Source of the DNA: Gnetum montanum
Taxonomy: Eukaryota; Streptophyta; Gnetopsida; Gnetales; Gnetaceae
DNA: 64,000 nucleotides
Assembly (NCBI GenBank): GCA_015680685.1
Contig: MNCI01007684.1
Coordinates: forward strand, 901,039-965,038
Reading direction: 5' to 3'
Part shown: positions 34,143 to 45,779 of the stretch, in pieces
Layout of the letters: the number at the start of each line of letters is the position of its first letter
Position numbering within the stretch: the stretch's first letter is position 1
Made by a program: the position numbers and the translations under genes
Notes under the pieces: generated by a model
The model's database searches: none
The model's input: only the letters and a program-made list of their open reading frames with translations
Told to the model about the DNA's origin: nothing

Positions 34143-34950
34143 ATGTTTGATTATTTAGTTGTACAACTTGTAAGCTACATTGATTTTAAATGTGACATTC
34201 TTGAATTAAAGGGTGATAATTACAAGATGTGGAAGAAGAGAATTCTTCTTCATTTAGGCTAGATGGACATTGATTATACTATTCATAAGGATGAACCACC
34301 TATCATTACAACAATCAACCATCCAAATGATATTGGTAATTATGAAAAATGGGAACGATCTAATCGCCTTTGTGCCATGATCATTAAAACCAATATCTCA
34401 ACTAGTATACATGGTTCACTGGAACAATATGACAATGTGTGTGTTAAAGGCCATTGAAAAAAAATTTAAGTCATCAAAGAAGGCATTGGCTAGCACCTTG
34501 ATAATGAAGTTCTCATCCATGAAGCTCATTGAAATTTGTGGTGTGCATGAGCACATCATGCAAATGAGGGATATAACGACTCAACTCAAAACACTTGAGG
34601 TTGAGATTGCAAAATATTTCCTTATGCACTACGTCTTAAACACTCCTACTATAGTATGAACCCTTTAAGATTTCTTATAACAAACATAAGGACAAATGGT
34701 CAATCAATGAACTAATGATCATGTATGTGCAAGAAGAGGGGAGACTTGCTATGGAAGCAAAATAGAGTGTGCATATGGCTACATAAGGAAAGAATAAAGA
34801 ACAAGCCAAAGGCAAGTAAATGGTCAAATTGCTTACACAAGTTGATATTAAGAAGGAATCTAGATTTTTTTTTTTTGGAAAAAGAAAGGGCACATAAAGA
34901 AGGATTGTTCTAAATATTAGAAATGGCTTGAAAAGAAAGGTACTCGACTC
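34143..34950 (+). pseudogene. copia gag, broken
   Basis: From ATG 34,143 the frame reads to ELKGDNYKMWKKRILLHLG, the typical copia Gag start (L.G.NY..W), then meets TAG at 34,260. It continues in the same frame from 34,263 with MDIDYTIHKDEPP. A frameshift near 34,440-34,450 moves it to the frame open until 34,659. Further pieces cover KISYNKHKDKWSINELM and the zinc-knuckle area near 34,866-34,912, where KKKGHIKKDC is kept but the first Cys pair has become Phe-rich. Confidence 0.8.
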
Positions 34951-34959
34951 TCACTTTTT

Positions 34960-35340
34960 TGTTTTGAATCTAATATGGTTGATGTTAGCCATGACACATG
35001 GTGGATTGATTCTAGTTCTACAATCCATGTTACCAATTCCTTGTAGGGGGTGAAAAACCTAAGGAAGCTAGTGGAAAGTGAGTCATCCATCTATTTAGGC
35101 AATAAGATGAGCTCACATGTGGAGGTAATTAGAACATGCAAATTAGTTTTAAGTAGTTGTTTTGTTTTAGAGTTGGAAAAGACATTTTATATTCCTATTT
35201 TATCAAGGAATTTAATTCCTGTTCCAAGGCTTGTATCACTGGGATTCTTCTTTAATTTTTTAGATACTATAGTCAATCTATATTATAGATCTAAACTTAT
35301 TAGAAGTGGTACATTAACAAATGGTATTTTTCAAAATTAA
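34960..35340 (+). pseudogene. copia protease, broken
   Basis: The segment TWWIDSSSTIHVTN near 34,999-35,040 is the copia protease active site (family: W..DSGA..H.T). The Gly of D-S-G is Ser here. A stop follows at about 35,044-35,046. The rest is open as a 96-codon stretch (35,050-35,340) with FYIPILSRNLIPVPRL (family: VPGL..NLISV..L). Confidence 0.75.
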
Positions 35341-35399
35341 TTTACAAAATGAAACTTCTTATGCTTCTATGCATGTTCATGGTAGCATTAAGAGATGTG

Positions 35400-36320
35400 T
35401 TATGAATGATGAATCCTCTATGTTGTGGCATCATAGATTAGGACATATGTCTATTGAAAAATAAAGAGATTAGTAAATGATGGAGTACTTAGTACTCTAG
35501 ATTTTACTAACTTTGACACTTGTGTGGACTACATAAAGAGAAAGTAGATCAATATGTCAAAGAAAGATGCCAAGAGGAGTTCAGACATATTAGAGATCAT
35601 ACATATAGATATTTGTAGTCTAAATATAGATGTGTATGATCAAAAGTATTTAATTTCCTTTATTAATGATTACTCATGATATATGTATCTCTACCAGCTT
35701 CATAACAACAAAAAAGCTTTAGATGCTTTTAAGGTGTTTAAGGCTAAAGTAGAGAAACAATGCGGTAAGCAAATAAAGTTAGTGAGATCTAATAGAGGTG
35801 GGAAATACTATGGTAGATATACTGATGATGGACAAGAACCTAGTCCATTTGCTAAGTTTCTTCAAGAGCATGGAATTATTACCAAGTTCACTATGCTTGG
35901 TTCTCTAGACCAGAATGTTGTGTGTAAAAAGAAGAAACCGAATATTATTGGACATGGTGCAGAGTATGCTTAGCAATTCCAAGCTTCCTAAGTCCTTGTG
36001 GATTGAAGCTCTTAAGATGAAGATGTATATATTAAATTAAGTTTCAACCAAGGTTGTCTCAAAGACACCATTTGAATTATGAAAAGGTTGAAAACCAAGT
36101 TTGCAACATATACGTGTTTGGGGATGCCCGTTTGAAGTAAGAGTCTATAATCCACAAGAAAAGAAGCTAGACCCAAGGACCATAAGTGGGTATTTCATTG
36201 GATATGCTAAAAAATCTAAGGGATACAAATTTTATTACCCATCACATACTAATAGGTTTGTGGAATCAAGGAATGCTAAATTTCTTGAGAATGACTTGAT
36301 TAGTGGGAGTAATAGATCTT
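35400..36320 (+). pseudogene. copia integrase, broken
   Basis: The pre-integrase segment has MLWHHRLGHMS near 35,420-35,452. Core segments: HIDICS near 35,600 (first Asp kept), KLVRSNRGGKY near 35,780-35,815 (family RSD.G.E; the second catalytic Asp is Asn), and DQNVVCKKK near 35,910-35,935 (family QNG..ER; catalytic Glu lost). The C-terminal segment at 36,101-36,322 has HIRVWGCPFEVRVYNP and KLDPRTISGYFIGY. In-frame stops are present. Catalytically dead. Confidence 0.85.
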
Positions 36321-36629
36321 AGAACATTGTTTCTAAGATAGATCATATAGATGCTCAACCCACTATTTCAAATGATAGACTAATTTTTTTGCACAATACA
36401 CCTAGAGCACAAATGCATAATGAACAACAACTAGTTATTGAAGTTCCACAAACTATTGATCAAGAAGTAGTAGATCTAACTGAACAATAGATACTAGAAC
36501 CTATTGAACAGCCTGTTGAACATCATGATCCTCATGAGAATGATGAAAAAACATTAAAAAGATCTACTAGAGTAAGGTTATTGGTGATTCCTAGTGACTA
36601 TATTGTATATCTACAAAAGTTTGACTACA

Positions 36630-37490
36630 ACATAGGAGCCAAAAATGACCCCAAAACATTTTCACAAGCCATGAGTTGTAAGGAATCTAACTTGTGGTAT
36701 GATGCCATGAATTCTATGTCATCTAATGGAGTCTAGGATATTGTCAAGTTGCTTAATGGTATAAAAGCCATTGGATGTAAATGGATCTTCAAGACTAAGA
36801 AAGACTCATTGGACAACTTTGAAAAATATAAGGCCAGACTTGTTGCTTAAGGATTCACTCAAGAAAAGGGAATAGATTGCAAGGAGACCTTTTCTCCTAT
36901 ATCTAAGGACTTCCTTCATGTTATCATGGCATTGGTTGCCCATTTTGATCTTGAATTACATGAAATGGATGTGAAAATAGCATTCCCTAATAGATCTAGA
37001 GGAAGAGGTTTATATGAAGCAACCTAAAGGATTTTTCTCTAGTGCTAGTGAGCAATTGGTATGCAAGCTTAAGAAATCCATAAATGGATTGAAATAGGCC
37101 TCCCATCAATGGTACTAAAAATTCCATGATATCATCACTTCATTTGGTTTTGAAGAAAACATCATGGATCAATGTATATACCAAAAGGTCAATAGGAGAA
37201 AAATATATTTTCTTGTTCTATATGTGGATGATATCCTTCTTGCAACCAATAATAGTGGATTTCTATATGAGGTAAAAAGATTTTCTCTTTAAGAATTTTA
37301 ACATGAAGTATCTGGGTGAGGCATCTTATGTCATTGCCATTCAAATCCATAGGGATAGATCTAGATGTCTTTTGGGACTGTCACAAGAAACCTATATTAA
37401 TAAAGTTTTAGACAGGTTTCAAATGAAAGATTATTCACGAAGTATAGCACCCATTGTAAAGGGTAATAGGTTCAATTTGAACTAGTGCCA
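36630..37490 (+). pseudogene. copia reverse transcriptase, broken
   Basis: Landmarks in order: SNLWYDAMNSM near 36,690, AIGCKWIFKTKKDS near 36,767-36,810, KARLVA then a stop, GFTQEKGIDCKETFSP near 36,850, LHEMDVKIAF near 36,957-36,986 followed by a frameshift, and the active site LYVDDILLAT at about 37,218-37,248. The following KYLGEASYVIAIQIHRDRS segment is open at 37,303-37,485. The YVDD motif is intact but the frame is not. Confidence 0.85.
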
Positions 37491-38100
37491 TAGGAATGAT
37501 TTATAGAAGAGTTAGATGAGAAAAATTTTGTATGTTTTAGCTATTGGAAGCCTTATGTATGCTCAAGATTGCATAAGACTTGACATTGCATTTGTTATGG
37601 GAATGTTAAGCTGATATCAAAGTAATCTAGGTATTAACCATTGGAGGGCTACAAAGAAAGTGATGAGGTAACTTCAAGGTACAAATGACTACATGCTTAT
37701 GTATAAATGAACTAACTCCTTGGAGGTGACTAGCTACTCCGATTTAGACTTTGTTGGCTGTGTTGATTCATAGGAGTGGAAAGAAAACTTTAATTGCTAC
37801 TTCCATAATGGAGAAAAAGTTCATTTCTTGTTTTGAGGCTACTTCACATGGTGTATGGTTAAAAAGTTTCATAATAGGGCTTAGAATTGTGAATTAAGAA
37901 TGTTTTGTGATAATTCAGTTGCTATCTTTATGACTAAAAATAATAAGAGTGGTAGTCGAAGTAAATACATCAACATAAAGTACTTAGCCATAAGGGAATG
38001 CATTAAGGAAAACAAATTGGCCATTACACATATAAGCACTGAATTAATGATAGTTGATCCTTTGACAAAATAAATGCCACTGAAGTCATTTAAGGATCAT
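37490..38100 (+). pseudogene. copia RNase H, broken
   Basis: Pieces include YALAIGSLMYAQ-like sequence near 37,530-37,560 and, near the end, a CDNSVAIFMTKNNKSG segment (37,908-37,955) and KYINIKYLAIRECIKENKLA (family: KHID...HFIRE). The polyprotein ends near 38,100 after a VDPLTK segment. Confidence 0.7.
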
Positions 38101-38503
38101 GTAGTTTGAACAAGACTTGGTTTCATAATGTGATTTATTGTATGTAGAACTTATAGTCTTAATGAAACTTTTATCCAATTGTGCTATTTTCTTATATTGT
38201 TTGTGCATATAGTTATTAAAAAAATACATATATGGTAGGGATTTGAATGAATATTGGGTTTATTCATAAAGTTAAGTTACCATATAAGGAATTAAATTTT
38301 AAGAGATAATACATTGTAATACATGGAAGATAATACTCACATTACGAGGAACTATCGCTATGATTCATGCATATTTTATTTTTAAATTTGGATTTGATTA
38401 AATATGGAGACCAAGTGAGAGATTAGAGCACGTGTTTACATGTTGAAGTGACTTTCATAGTGGAAAACACATTTACACATTAGCATTATATGTTTATGCA
38501 TTG

Positions 38504-38851
38504 GCATAACATGTTTTTACATTGGTGTTGGGGTGGCATCCACATCAAGATGGGGTTTTGAGTCTCTATTTTTCAAATTTTTCTCATAGTAACTAATTTC
38601 ATAACCTATAAATTTATTCTTGATGGGAGAACAAAGACACCAAAAATCACATCATGATTGCAATTTCGGTCCCTTTCACAGATCCTTAAAGGTTGCATAC
38701 ACCATCATTGCAGAGCACCAGTGTGAAAGAAGAATCTGAACACCAAAATTAATCGAAGGGATTAATGGCTGGAGGTCAACTCCATTTGCTTTTGCATTCT
38801 ATACTTTGATTACTTGTGCAATCTAATTTTCTGCATAATTATTTTCTTACA
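38504..38851 (+). repeat. 3' LTR of the copia element (start uncertain)
   Basis: The right 161 bp (38,691-38,851) align with the left LTR. The start is placed between 38,504, which resembles the left terminus, and 38,526, where a TGTTGGGGTGG string typical of copia LTR starts occurs. It ends TTTTCTTACA before the TTAAA target duplication. Confidence 0.55.
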
Positions 38852-38856
38852 TTAAA

Positions 38857-39577
38857 TACATATTTAAGGGTCAAAAATTAACATTTGATACAACCTTTCG
38901 TAAAGTATAGGACCGGAAACATGGTTGAAAAACATGTGGTATTCTTAATTATAATGGGATTGAGACTTATTGATCATGGCCAATGTTAATGGATGACAAT
39001 GATCTCTTATAATAATAAATAATTTAAAGGTTTTATGGTACCTCTCATTGAAAGCACCCCTATTCAAATCTTGAAACCATACCCTGGTAATTGCATGAGT
39101 AAGTTATGCCCCTATGCCTAGCATAGAAAATGTTGGAATCAACACTATGAATCATGCATATGAAAGCACCAACACTATGAATCATGCATATTAAGGAAAA
39201 TGAATGATGAACAAATCTTCCCCAGCACACAATCTCTGGTCTTTGGCCACTGTCAATCATGCATATGAAAGCATCAACACTATGAATCATTCATATTAAA
39301 GAAAATGAACGATGGAAAAATTTTCCTTGACACAATTGCTGATATCTGGTCCATGGCCCCTACTAGTTATGGTTTATGCATAATTTTACCATTGTGTTCA
39401 ATGCACCACTGCTTGGTATTTTATGTTCACCTCAACGCTGTAACTTGGAGTGTTGTATTTGCATTGCTATTACAAATATTTTAGCATTACTATGACTAAT
39501 CCAATGGAACCTCTCAAGAATTGCACCCTCTTTATTGCACTATCATAACATAACTTGGTGACTACATGGCTTGATAG
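38857..39577 (+). repeat. Duplication copy 2 between copia and gag-protease element
   Basis: Aligns with 5,672-6,370. It contains the tandem array of about 110-bp units (39,130-39,360), here expanded by an extra 'caacactatgaatcatgcat' stretch. It ends with GATAG (39,573-39,577), the left target duplication of the next element. Confidence 0.75.
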
Positions 39578-41631
39578 TGAAACACCACAAAAATTTTGGC
39601 TAACACCTGTAGACAGAAATTGAGCTAAGTCATGTTGGTCCCTAGCATGACCAAGCTTGAAAGCCTCAAAAACAGCATCAAATGGAGCATAATTGAATAA
39701 GCAAGAGTTCCTTGAGACCCACAGGTGATTACATCAGCATCCCGCATTAGGAATTTCATGTTTTAGGTTCAAAATACTTGGGTTTGACCAAGTATACGCT
39801 CTGCACGTTGGGCTGTACGCTGGCCAGAGTACAGGCTAGCGTATGGCAATTTTTGGTCCCAAAAAATGAGTTAAAACATGCTAGAATTGAGTGTTTGGAC
39901 CCCCTAGGGCCTTCCCCAAGGTCCCCAGTAGCTCTCACCTGAAAATCAAATTCTAGGCCCTAAATGATGCATTTTCAAGTGTATACGCTGAGCACACCTT
40001 GGTATACGCTGGCCAGCATATAGCCCAGCGTATACCACCAAAAATGACCCAAACCAGGCATCAAAGAGCAATATTTTCACGTCAAATTGACTCCTAGAGG
40101 TAGGGCAACTGTTGGGCATCATCACAGGAACCTCAAAATCAAGTTTTAACCTCGAAATTTTGCATTTTCATGTGTATACGCTGGGTATACCTTGCTTACG
40201 TTGGCAAGTGTATAGCCCCGCGTACACCACCATGAACAAGGAAAATCAGGCACTTTTCGGCAAGTTTTCAAATTGGAATTGATCCTCAGGACATGGCCAA
40301 TAATTCTACAAGGTCACACACTTCAAAAACTTCGGTTTTTGACATTCAGCGAGCCATTTTCACCTATTGACGCTGAGCACAGCTTGGTATATGTTGGCCC
40401 GCATATAGCCCAGCGTACACAACTAAGACAAGCCCAAAACTACACCAAAATGAAGTCAAAATCGGCATCTGGACACCCTAGAGGATCAACAACACTCAGC
40501 CATCAAGGGACAAACACCAGCATACAGAGTCAGACATCCAATGAGGTTGATGCTGAGGTTGACGCTAAGGTTGATGCTGAGGTTGATGCTAAGGTTGATG
40601 CTGAGGTTGACGCTGAGGTTGATGCTAAGGTTGACACTGATGTTGACACTACGGTTGATGCTGAGGTTGATGTTGAGGTTGATGCTGAGGTGTATGTTGA
40701 GGTTGATGCTAAGGTTGATGTCAAATCTCATGCACTGAACGTTGTACGTAGATGCCAATACATGCCAGCGCATTTCAAGACATACTGAGGCCAAAAAAAG
40801 TAGGCTAGAGCATGGATTCAGAATCCAGAGATAGCATTCTTATTGTAACATACAAAATCGTTTGTAAAATTTAAGTTGTTTGAGCGTTCCAAGCCTATAC
40901 ATTGGGCATTCATATGCCAGCGTGTATGCTGCACGCTGTACAGTTGTAATGTATCCTGCACTCGGTCAATGCATCACCTGTCTCCTGATCCAAATTTTTC
41001 TCACCTCACAGCTACTCATCTCCTTCCAGATCTGAATCTAATGCCCAAGATCTTATAAAAACCCCAATTTTTCACTAGATAGAGGTTGGAAATTTTTACA
41101 AATAGACACAAAAAAATGGGAATCTAGGACACTTAGAAAATTTGAGCATCAACCTCTGTACGCTGGGCATCAAACTTGGATGCTGCATTTCCCTGCAACC
41201 CAAAATCTGCATATTCCAGCACTTGTCATCACCCACTAGGGCTAAACGTTTGCCTTGTGATCAATCCACAACTTTGTTCTGACCAATGCAAATTGTAATC
41301 ATTTCTCAATACAAAATAATTTACATTTTGCACAGATTTATTGCAGCTTTCTTTGTTTTTCTAGTTTACGTTTACATTTCCGTTTACATTATTGTGCCTA
41401 TTTACATTACTGTTTACATTTAATGTGCATCGTTTACGTATAACCCAACACATTGGAAAGTGCGTACGTTGGGGAAGTCCTTGTTTGATCCACACGTGGA
41501 CCATTCAAGGCACTCTACCTTCGTCCATTCCAACTTGCTCTTAAGCGAAGGTAGGATCTTCTATATTTCTTCTGAGGATCTCCTGGTGTTTGTTTCATTC
41601 CAGCCTTGCATCGACGATTTCAGATGGTACA
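39578..41631 (+). repeat. 5' LTR of the gag-protease element
   Basis: 2,054 bp. It contains four regularly spaced palindrome-bearing modules (39,787; 39,976; 40,170; 40,367), a 15-unit 12-bp minisatellite (40,543-40,722) and a possible TATA-like 'cttataaaaac' near 41,050. The element-internal sequence that follows (GAAAATGGTCC) is not a PBS I can assign. Confidence 0.9.
40543..40722 (+). repeat. 12-bp minisatellite in the 5' LTR, 15 units
   Basis: The consensus unit is GAGGTTGATGCT with variants (AAGGTTGACGCT and others). The 3' LTR has 11 units at 48,826-48,957. As the period is a multiple of 3, all frames on both strands stay open over it; the apparent ORFs here are artefacts. Confidence 0.95.
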
Positions 41632-41667
41632 GAAAATGGTCCTAGAAGGAGGGTTGTTTTTCTCCTA

Positions 41668-42080
41668 GATCTACATCTTGCTATCCTAGATATGCACCCT
41701 ATGACTAGATATCTACGTCCTGTGATTGTAGATCTACATCATGTGACTGCAAATATGCATCTTGTGACTACAGATCTATGTCCTATGACTGCAGATTTGC
41801 ACCCTATGAGTGCAAATCTATGCCTTGTGACTACAGATATGTACCTTGTGACTATAGATTTGCATCCTACAACTACAGATCTACGCCTTGTGACTATAGA
41901 TCTACATCCTATGACTATAGATCTGCATCCTGTGACTACAGATCTACGTCCTGTGACTATAGATCTGCACCCTATGAGTGTAGATCTATGCCCTGTGACT
42001 ACAAATCTACATCCCATTCCACTAGATCTACACTCAAACATTGTAGATCTGCATTTTGCACTCTCAGATCTACGCCACAT
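41668..42080 (+). repeat. 21-bp tandem repeat in the 5' leader of the gag-protease element
   Basis: About 19-20 diverged units with a core like CCTGTGACTACAGATCTAC. The period of 21 bp gives 7-residue repeats in every frame, which explains the long open frames at 41,590-42,383 on the plus strand and 41,739-42,080 on the minus strand. After it, GTATACGCT-type motifs shared with the LTR recur to about 42,375. Confidence 0.9.
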
Positions 42081-42467
42081 CTAGCATTCATACACTGTTC
42101 ACCTGTATATGTTGCATCTTTACTGCTTTGTTTTGGCCAAAATTTTAATTTTTACGGTATACGCTATAGTTCACCTCCCCTGTTAGTGTTTACACTTGCA
42201 TTATATCCTATTTATCATCTGTATACATTGTGCATAGTTAGTGTACACTGTGACCCCTGCTCATACGCTACCACCACTGTGTATACACTGAGTGTAGTGT
42301 ATACGCTGCCTCTTGTACATTGCCACCTATATGTTGTTCCAACACTTAGGCAAATTTTCTCCCATTTATGCTGTATACACTAACAACACTTAGAAAATTT
42401 TTTGCTCCCAGTCCAACACTTAACCAAATTTTTTTAGTTTACATTGCCATACTTAAAGCACTTAAAA

Positions 42468-44640
42468 TGGACCCTACGAACACCAATACTTCTGCTCTCC
42501 CCATCTCTAACTTCGGCATGTCAGTCTCATACCCTGTGACCACCATTTGACCCATAGTGACTCATGGTGAGGTTAACCCTCAAGGGTCACCTCACTGATC
42601 ACTACGACTGCAGGGCTGTGATCCTTCATTCACCACTTTGATCACTGAGCAATACAACTTCATATGTGTCAAGATCCAAGCAAGCTTACCCATTGATCAA
42701 ATGGAACTTGATGCAAAAAGACATTATGAAGTCATCAACAAGGAAGGTCATGAATTCATCCCTGCCCCTTATGACATCATCCCACTCTCAGAATTTCACC
42801 ACCGGCTCATCTCCCAGCTCCTTATGGCAAGGAGCCAAAACTCATGGCGATCCACTGAGGAGCCCCAAAACCAACACGATGTAGATGACTTCGAGGCACA
42901 ATCTGAACCTGAGGATTCATAACACACCCTTAGTCCTCGTGCCCATGTTAACCCATCATTCCACTCACGTGTGGGATAGATGATTCATCTTCATGCGTCA
43001 ACAAGCATGTAAGCACCGGTGTCCTGACATGAACTACCCATGTCCACATCCACCCAGTACATGCCACCAGTGCAAACACATGGGGCCACTTTCATTACAT
43101 CGGCCCCATACATTCAGGGTGTGACCCCACAGTTAGTGGCTAGACAAGGAACCACACCCCTTGTTCAACAACCCACTTACTTCAGCGCATCACACCATGC
43201 AATCCCAACTCCGAATGTTGCTCCACAGTAGCAATTGACGACACAATCTCCCCAACCAACTAATCTACCTACCGCTCAAGAGTGGGTAGAAGAAAAACAA
43301 TGGATGCAAGCGTTAGCTGACGAGGTAAAGCACCTCAAAACCACCAACACTGAAGTAGTTAAAGTACTATACTTCTACCATGATGATCCAATTAGCTCTT
43401 CAGTGCCACCGTTAGCTTTACCCAAGGGAATCACACTCCCATAGTTAACCAAGTACAATGGGAAGGGAGACTCGAATGCTCACTTGGTAAAATTTTGATT
43501 AAAGATCCTATTGCTTCAAGCTTGGCCCCACGCAATCCTACGTGTCTTCGCTATGTCCTTAACGAATAGTACCTTAGACTGGTAGCGAGCCCTGCCACGT
43601 AACTCCATATCCTTTCTTGAGGATCTATTACACCAGTTTGTTGCTAGGTTTAAGTACAACCTAAAGCCTAAAGCCACACTAGATACTCTGATATAGGTGA
43701 AACAAGTGCCACTAGAGCTTGTACAGAAGTTCATTCAATGATGGAGTGTAGCCCTTAATGAACTTCATGAGCCCATCCTTGAAACATATTTACTTACAAT
43801 TTTGAAGGGAGCCGTGAATGACTTGGTTAAGTCAAAATTGTACTACCTAAGTGCTCAAACATTGAGCCAAGCCTTCACATAAATCAAGAACATAGAATAA
43901 GCTGCACAAACCGGCAATGATCCCACCTATGTGGCTTACAAAAATGCATATGTTGCCAAGCAAAAGGCAACATCACCAACTGTAGCGATAAGCACAAAAA
44001 CCACAAACACCAGTACCAACCCTACCGCAACGATAATGGCCACACCACAGCCCAACTCTTAGTGCAAGGATTGCTCTAAGTATACGTTGCTACCCACATG
44101 ACCCTCTTAACTACTAGAGTAACTCCTTAAATTTGGGCAAATCCAATACAAACACATAGCAGAGAATGCTCGTCGCTAACACGACAGGTACTGCAAGCTA
44201 CTGAGGAACCCCACCTTAGCAGCACCAAATGAACCCCTGGTTCCACAACATTTCGACTTAGACCAATTCTGTCACTACCACCAGATGTTCGATCACAACA
44301 CCGACAACTGCTGTGCCTTACAAGATGATCTTTAGACAATGATAGAATGAGGCCAACTAAATGTCAACACCTTGAATCAATCCAACATAAACGATGCCTC
44401 CTATGTCATAAACTCCATTGGCATAGATAGGAAGCCTAAACCTGTGTGACAACCTTTCATGATCCATGTGCCTCTTAGCAAGGCAACAATCCCTTCCGCG
44501 TCCATAAGCAAGAGGCCTCCCATCGTCATCAAGGTGCCACCTAGAGCATCGACGACACCTTTCATGGTCGAAGTACCACCACCTCACACGTCTGCTAAGA
44601 TGTTAAATTGGCAAGATTCAATGCAATCTTGAGCATAGAA
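42468..44640 (+). pseudogene. gag of the Tat-like element, broken
   Basis: Starts at ATG 42,468 (MDPTNTNTSALPISN), with a stop at 42,548. The open stretch 42,638-42,922 is acidic at its end. At 43,235-43,444 a frame contains EWVEEKQWMQALADEVKHLK (coiled-coil-like). A degenerate Gag core follows (TKYNGKGDSNAHL near 43,450; LLHQFVARFKYNL near 43,627; family: Y.G..DP..HL, then L...F..RF). Near 44,270-44,330 CHYHQMFDHNTDNCCALQ resembles the Tat-type zinc-like motif (C.YH...GH....C..L). Stops are frequent. Confidence 0.75.
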
Positions 44641-45280
44641 GACACCCTTTATGGTCAAAGTACGACCACAAACATAGGCTAAGACGTTAAACTGGTAGAA
44701 TGCACCAACAACAACAGCAAAGAAACCTTTTGTCATCAAGGTGCCAAAACAAGCCAGTGAAACAACAACGACACCTCCTAAACTATCATTTTTCATAAAG
44801 GTTCCACCACACTATGGCCCCTGACCTACCCAGAGCCCAACCATAGGCAACGTCTCAATCTCTTCTCCCTCAAGAGTCAACCTTACCAACAATATGGGTA
44901 AGCCTACCAAATTGTAGCAGAAGAGGATGAATGAACAACGAATAACACCCACAACCAAAGCAAAGGCCACACCTAGTACACAACAACCAAATGTTGGGGG
45001 CCCTACCCATAATCCCAAACAAACCAGGTCCAAGCCCTTGACCGATACAGAGGCAACCAAGACAACGATGAATAACACAGACTTTGTAGTTGCACTAGCC
45101 CAGGTAAAAAAAACGCTCAAATAGAAGAACATAATGATGAGCTTGTACGACTTGGTCATGACTTCAGCTGCCCACCGTGAAGCCTTGGCTCAAATGTTAG
45201 CATCCATTCTTGTTATGGAGGACATCCCCGCAAATGAGGAATCCATCCATGCAATGATTTCACAACACACACCATAAGGA

Positions 45281-45770
45281 TTGGGTTCAAACACCTTAGC
45301 CTTCCGTGATGATGCAGTTAAAGTCAACCTCGAACGAGGGGAGGTCACAACAACTCCATTGTCGATTAGCGTACGTATTGGGCAATGTACCATTCGCAGA
45401 GTGCACATTGATGATGGTGTGACAACAAATGTAGTTCTATACTCTGTCATCGACAAACTAGGCATGGTAGATGAGATCATGCCAACAGAAACCACATGTT
45501 TAAAATCCTTCAACAGATCACTTGTGAAAATCAAGAGCATGATTAACCTAGAATTCGTGGTAAGTGAACAATTCCCCACCAGTGCAGAGTTCATTGTCAT
45601 AAAAGAGATGCCCAGTGTCAACATGATTCTTGGCAGACCTTAGCTAGCTAAACAAAGAGCCATTTCCTCACCAATACATCAAGAAATCCGCCTTCCATAC
45701 GAAGGTGGACAAGTCATCATACATGGCGATAACACTCCCTTTCAAGCTGAACACAACATAGACATGTCAC
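45281..45770 (+). pseudogene. Retropepsin of the Tat-like element
   Basis: A 120-codon open stretch (45,281-45,643) contains TIRRVHIDDGVTTNVV, the active-site area in which Tat-lineage proteases usually have VD.G.S.N; here DDG follows I. It ends EMPSVNMILGRP (family: ..Y..LLGRPW). After a TAG at 45,642-45,644 (normally Trp), AISSPIHQEIRLPYEGG corresponds to the family's A.PSSLHQ..KF segment. Apart from the one stop and the changed active-site neighbour the domain is complete. Confidence 0.75.
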
Positions 45771-45779
45771 AGGTCTTAA

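Larger units (their letters stand above)
33013..38851 (+). mobile_element. Ty1/copia retrotransposon, degraded, with target duplication
   Basis: The element starts TGTAACATG and ends TTTTCTTACA. Target duplication TTAAA is perfect at 33,008-33,012 and 38,852-38,856. The empty site in copy 1 is intact: TTAAA at 5,667-5,671 followed by TACATATTTAAG, as at 38,857 onward. The domain order gag, protease, integrase, RT, RNase H is diagnostic of copia. The frame has many stops; the integrase and protease motifs are altered. No PBS for initiator Met-tRNA was recognised after the left LTR. Confidence 0.85.

Noticed and set aside
37218-37248. Intact YVDD as a sign of an active copia element
   Set aside because: Stops in gag, integrase and RT, loss of the integrase Asp and Glu, and decayed LTRs exclude activity.
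33009-38690. The 161-bp direct repeats at 33,038 and 38,691 as an independent tandem duplication
   Set aside because: They bracket a copia polyprotein, end in CA, and are bordered by a perfect TTAAA duplication with an empty site in copy 1, so LTRs are the simpler explanation.
39787-40425. Regularly spaced palindromic repeats as a CRISPR array
   Set aside because: Modules are about 60 bp within a 190-bp period, spacers are not unique, the array lies inside an LTR and is repeated in the other LTR. The host is a plant.
40486-40794. Several overlapping open frames on both strands, with valine/aspartate or serine/threonine-rich repeats
   Set aside because: They are produced by the 12-bp minisatellite, whose period keeps all frames open. 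No start context or domain supports a gene.
41590-42383. 164- and 201-codon plus-strand frames and a 113-codon minus-strand frame
   Set aside because: All come from the 21-bp tandem array. The repeats read as different peptides in each frame, as expected by arithmetic.
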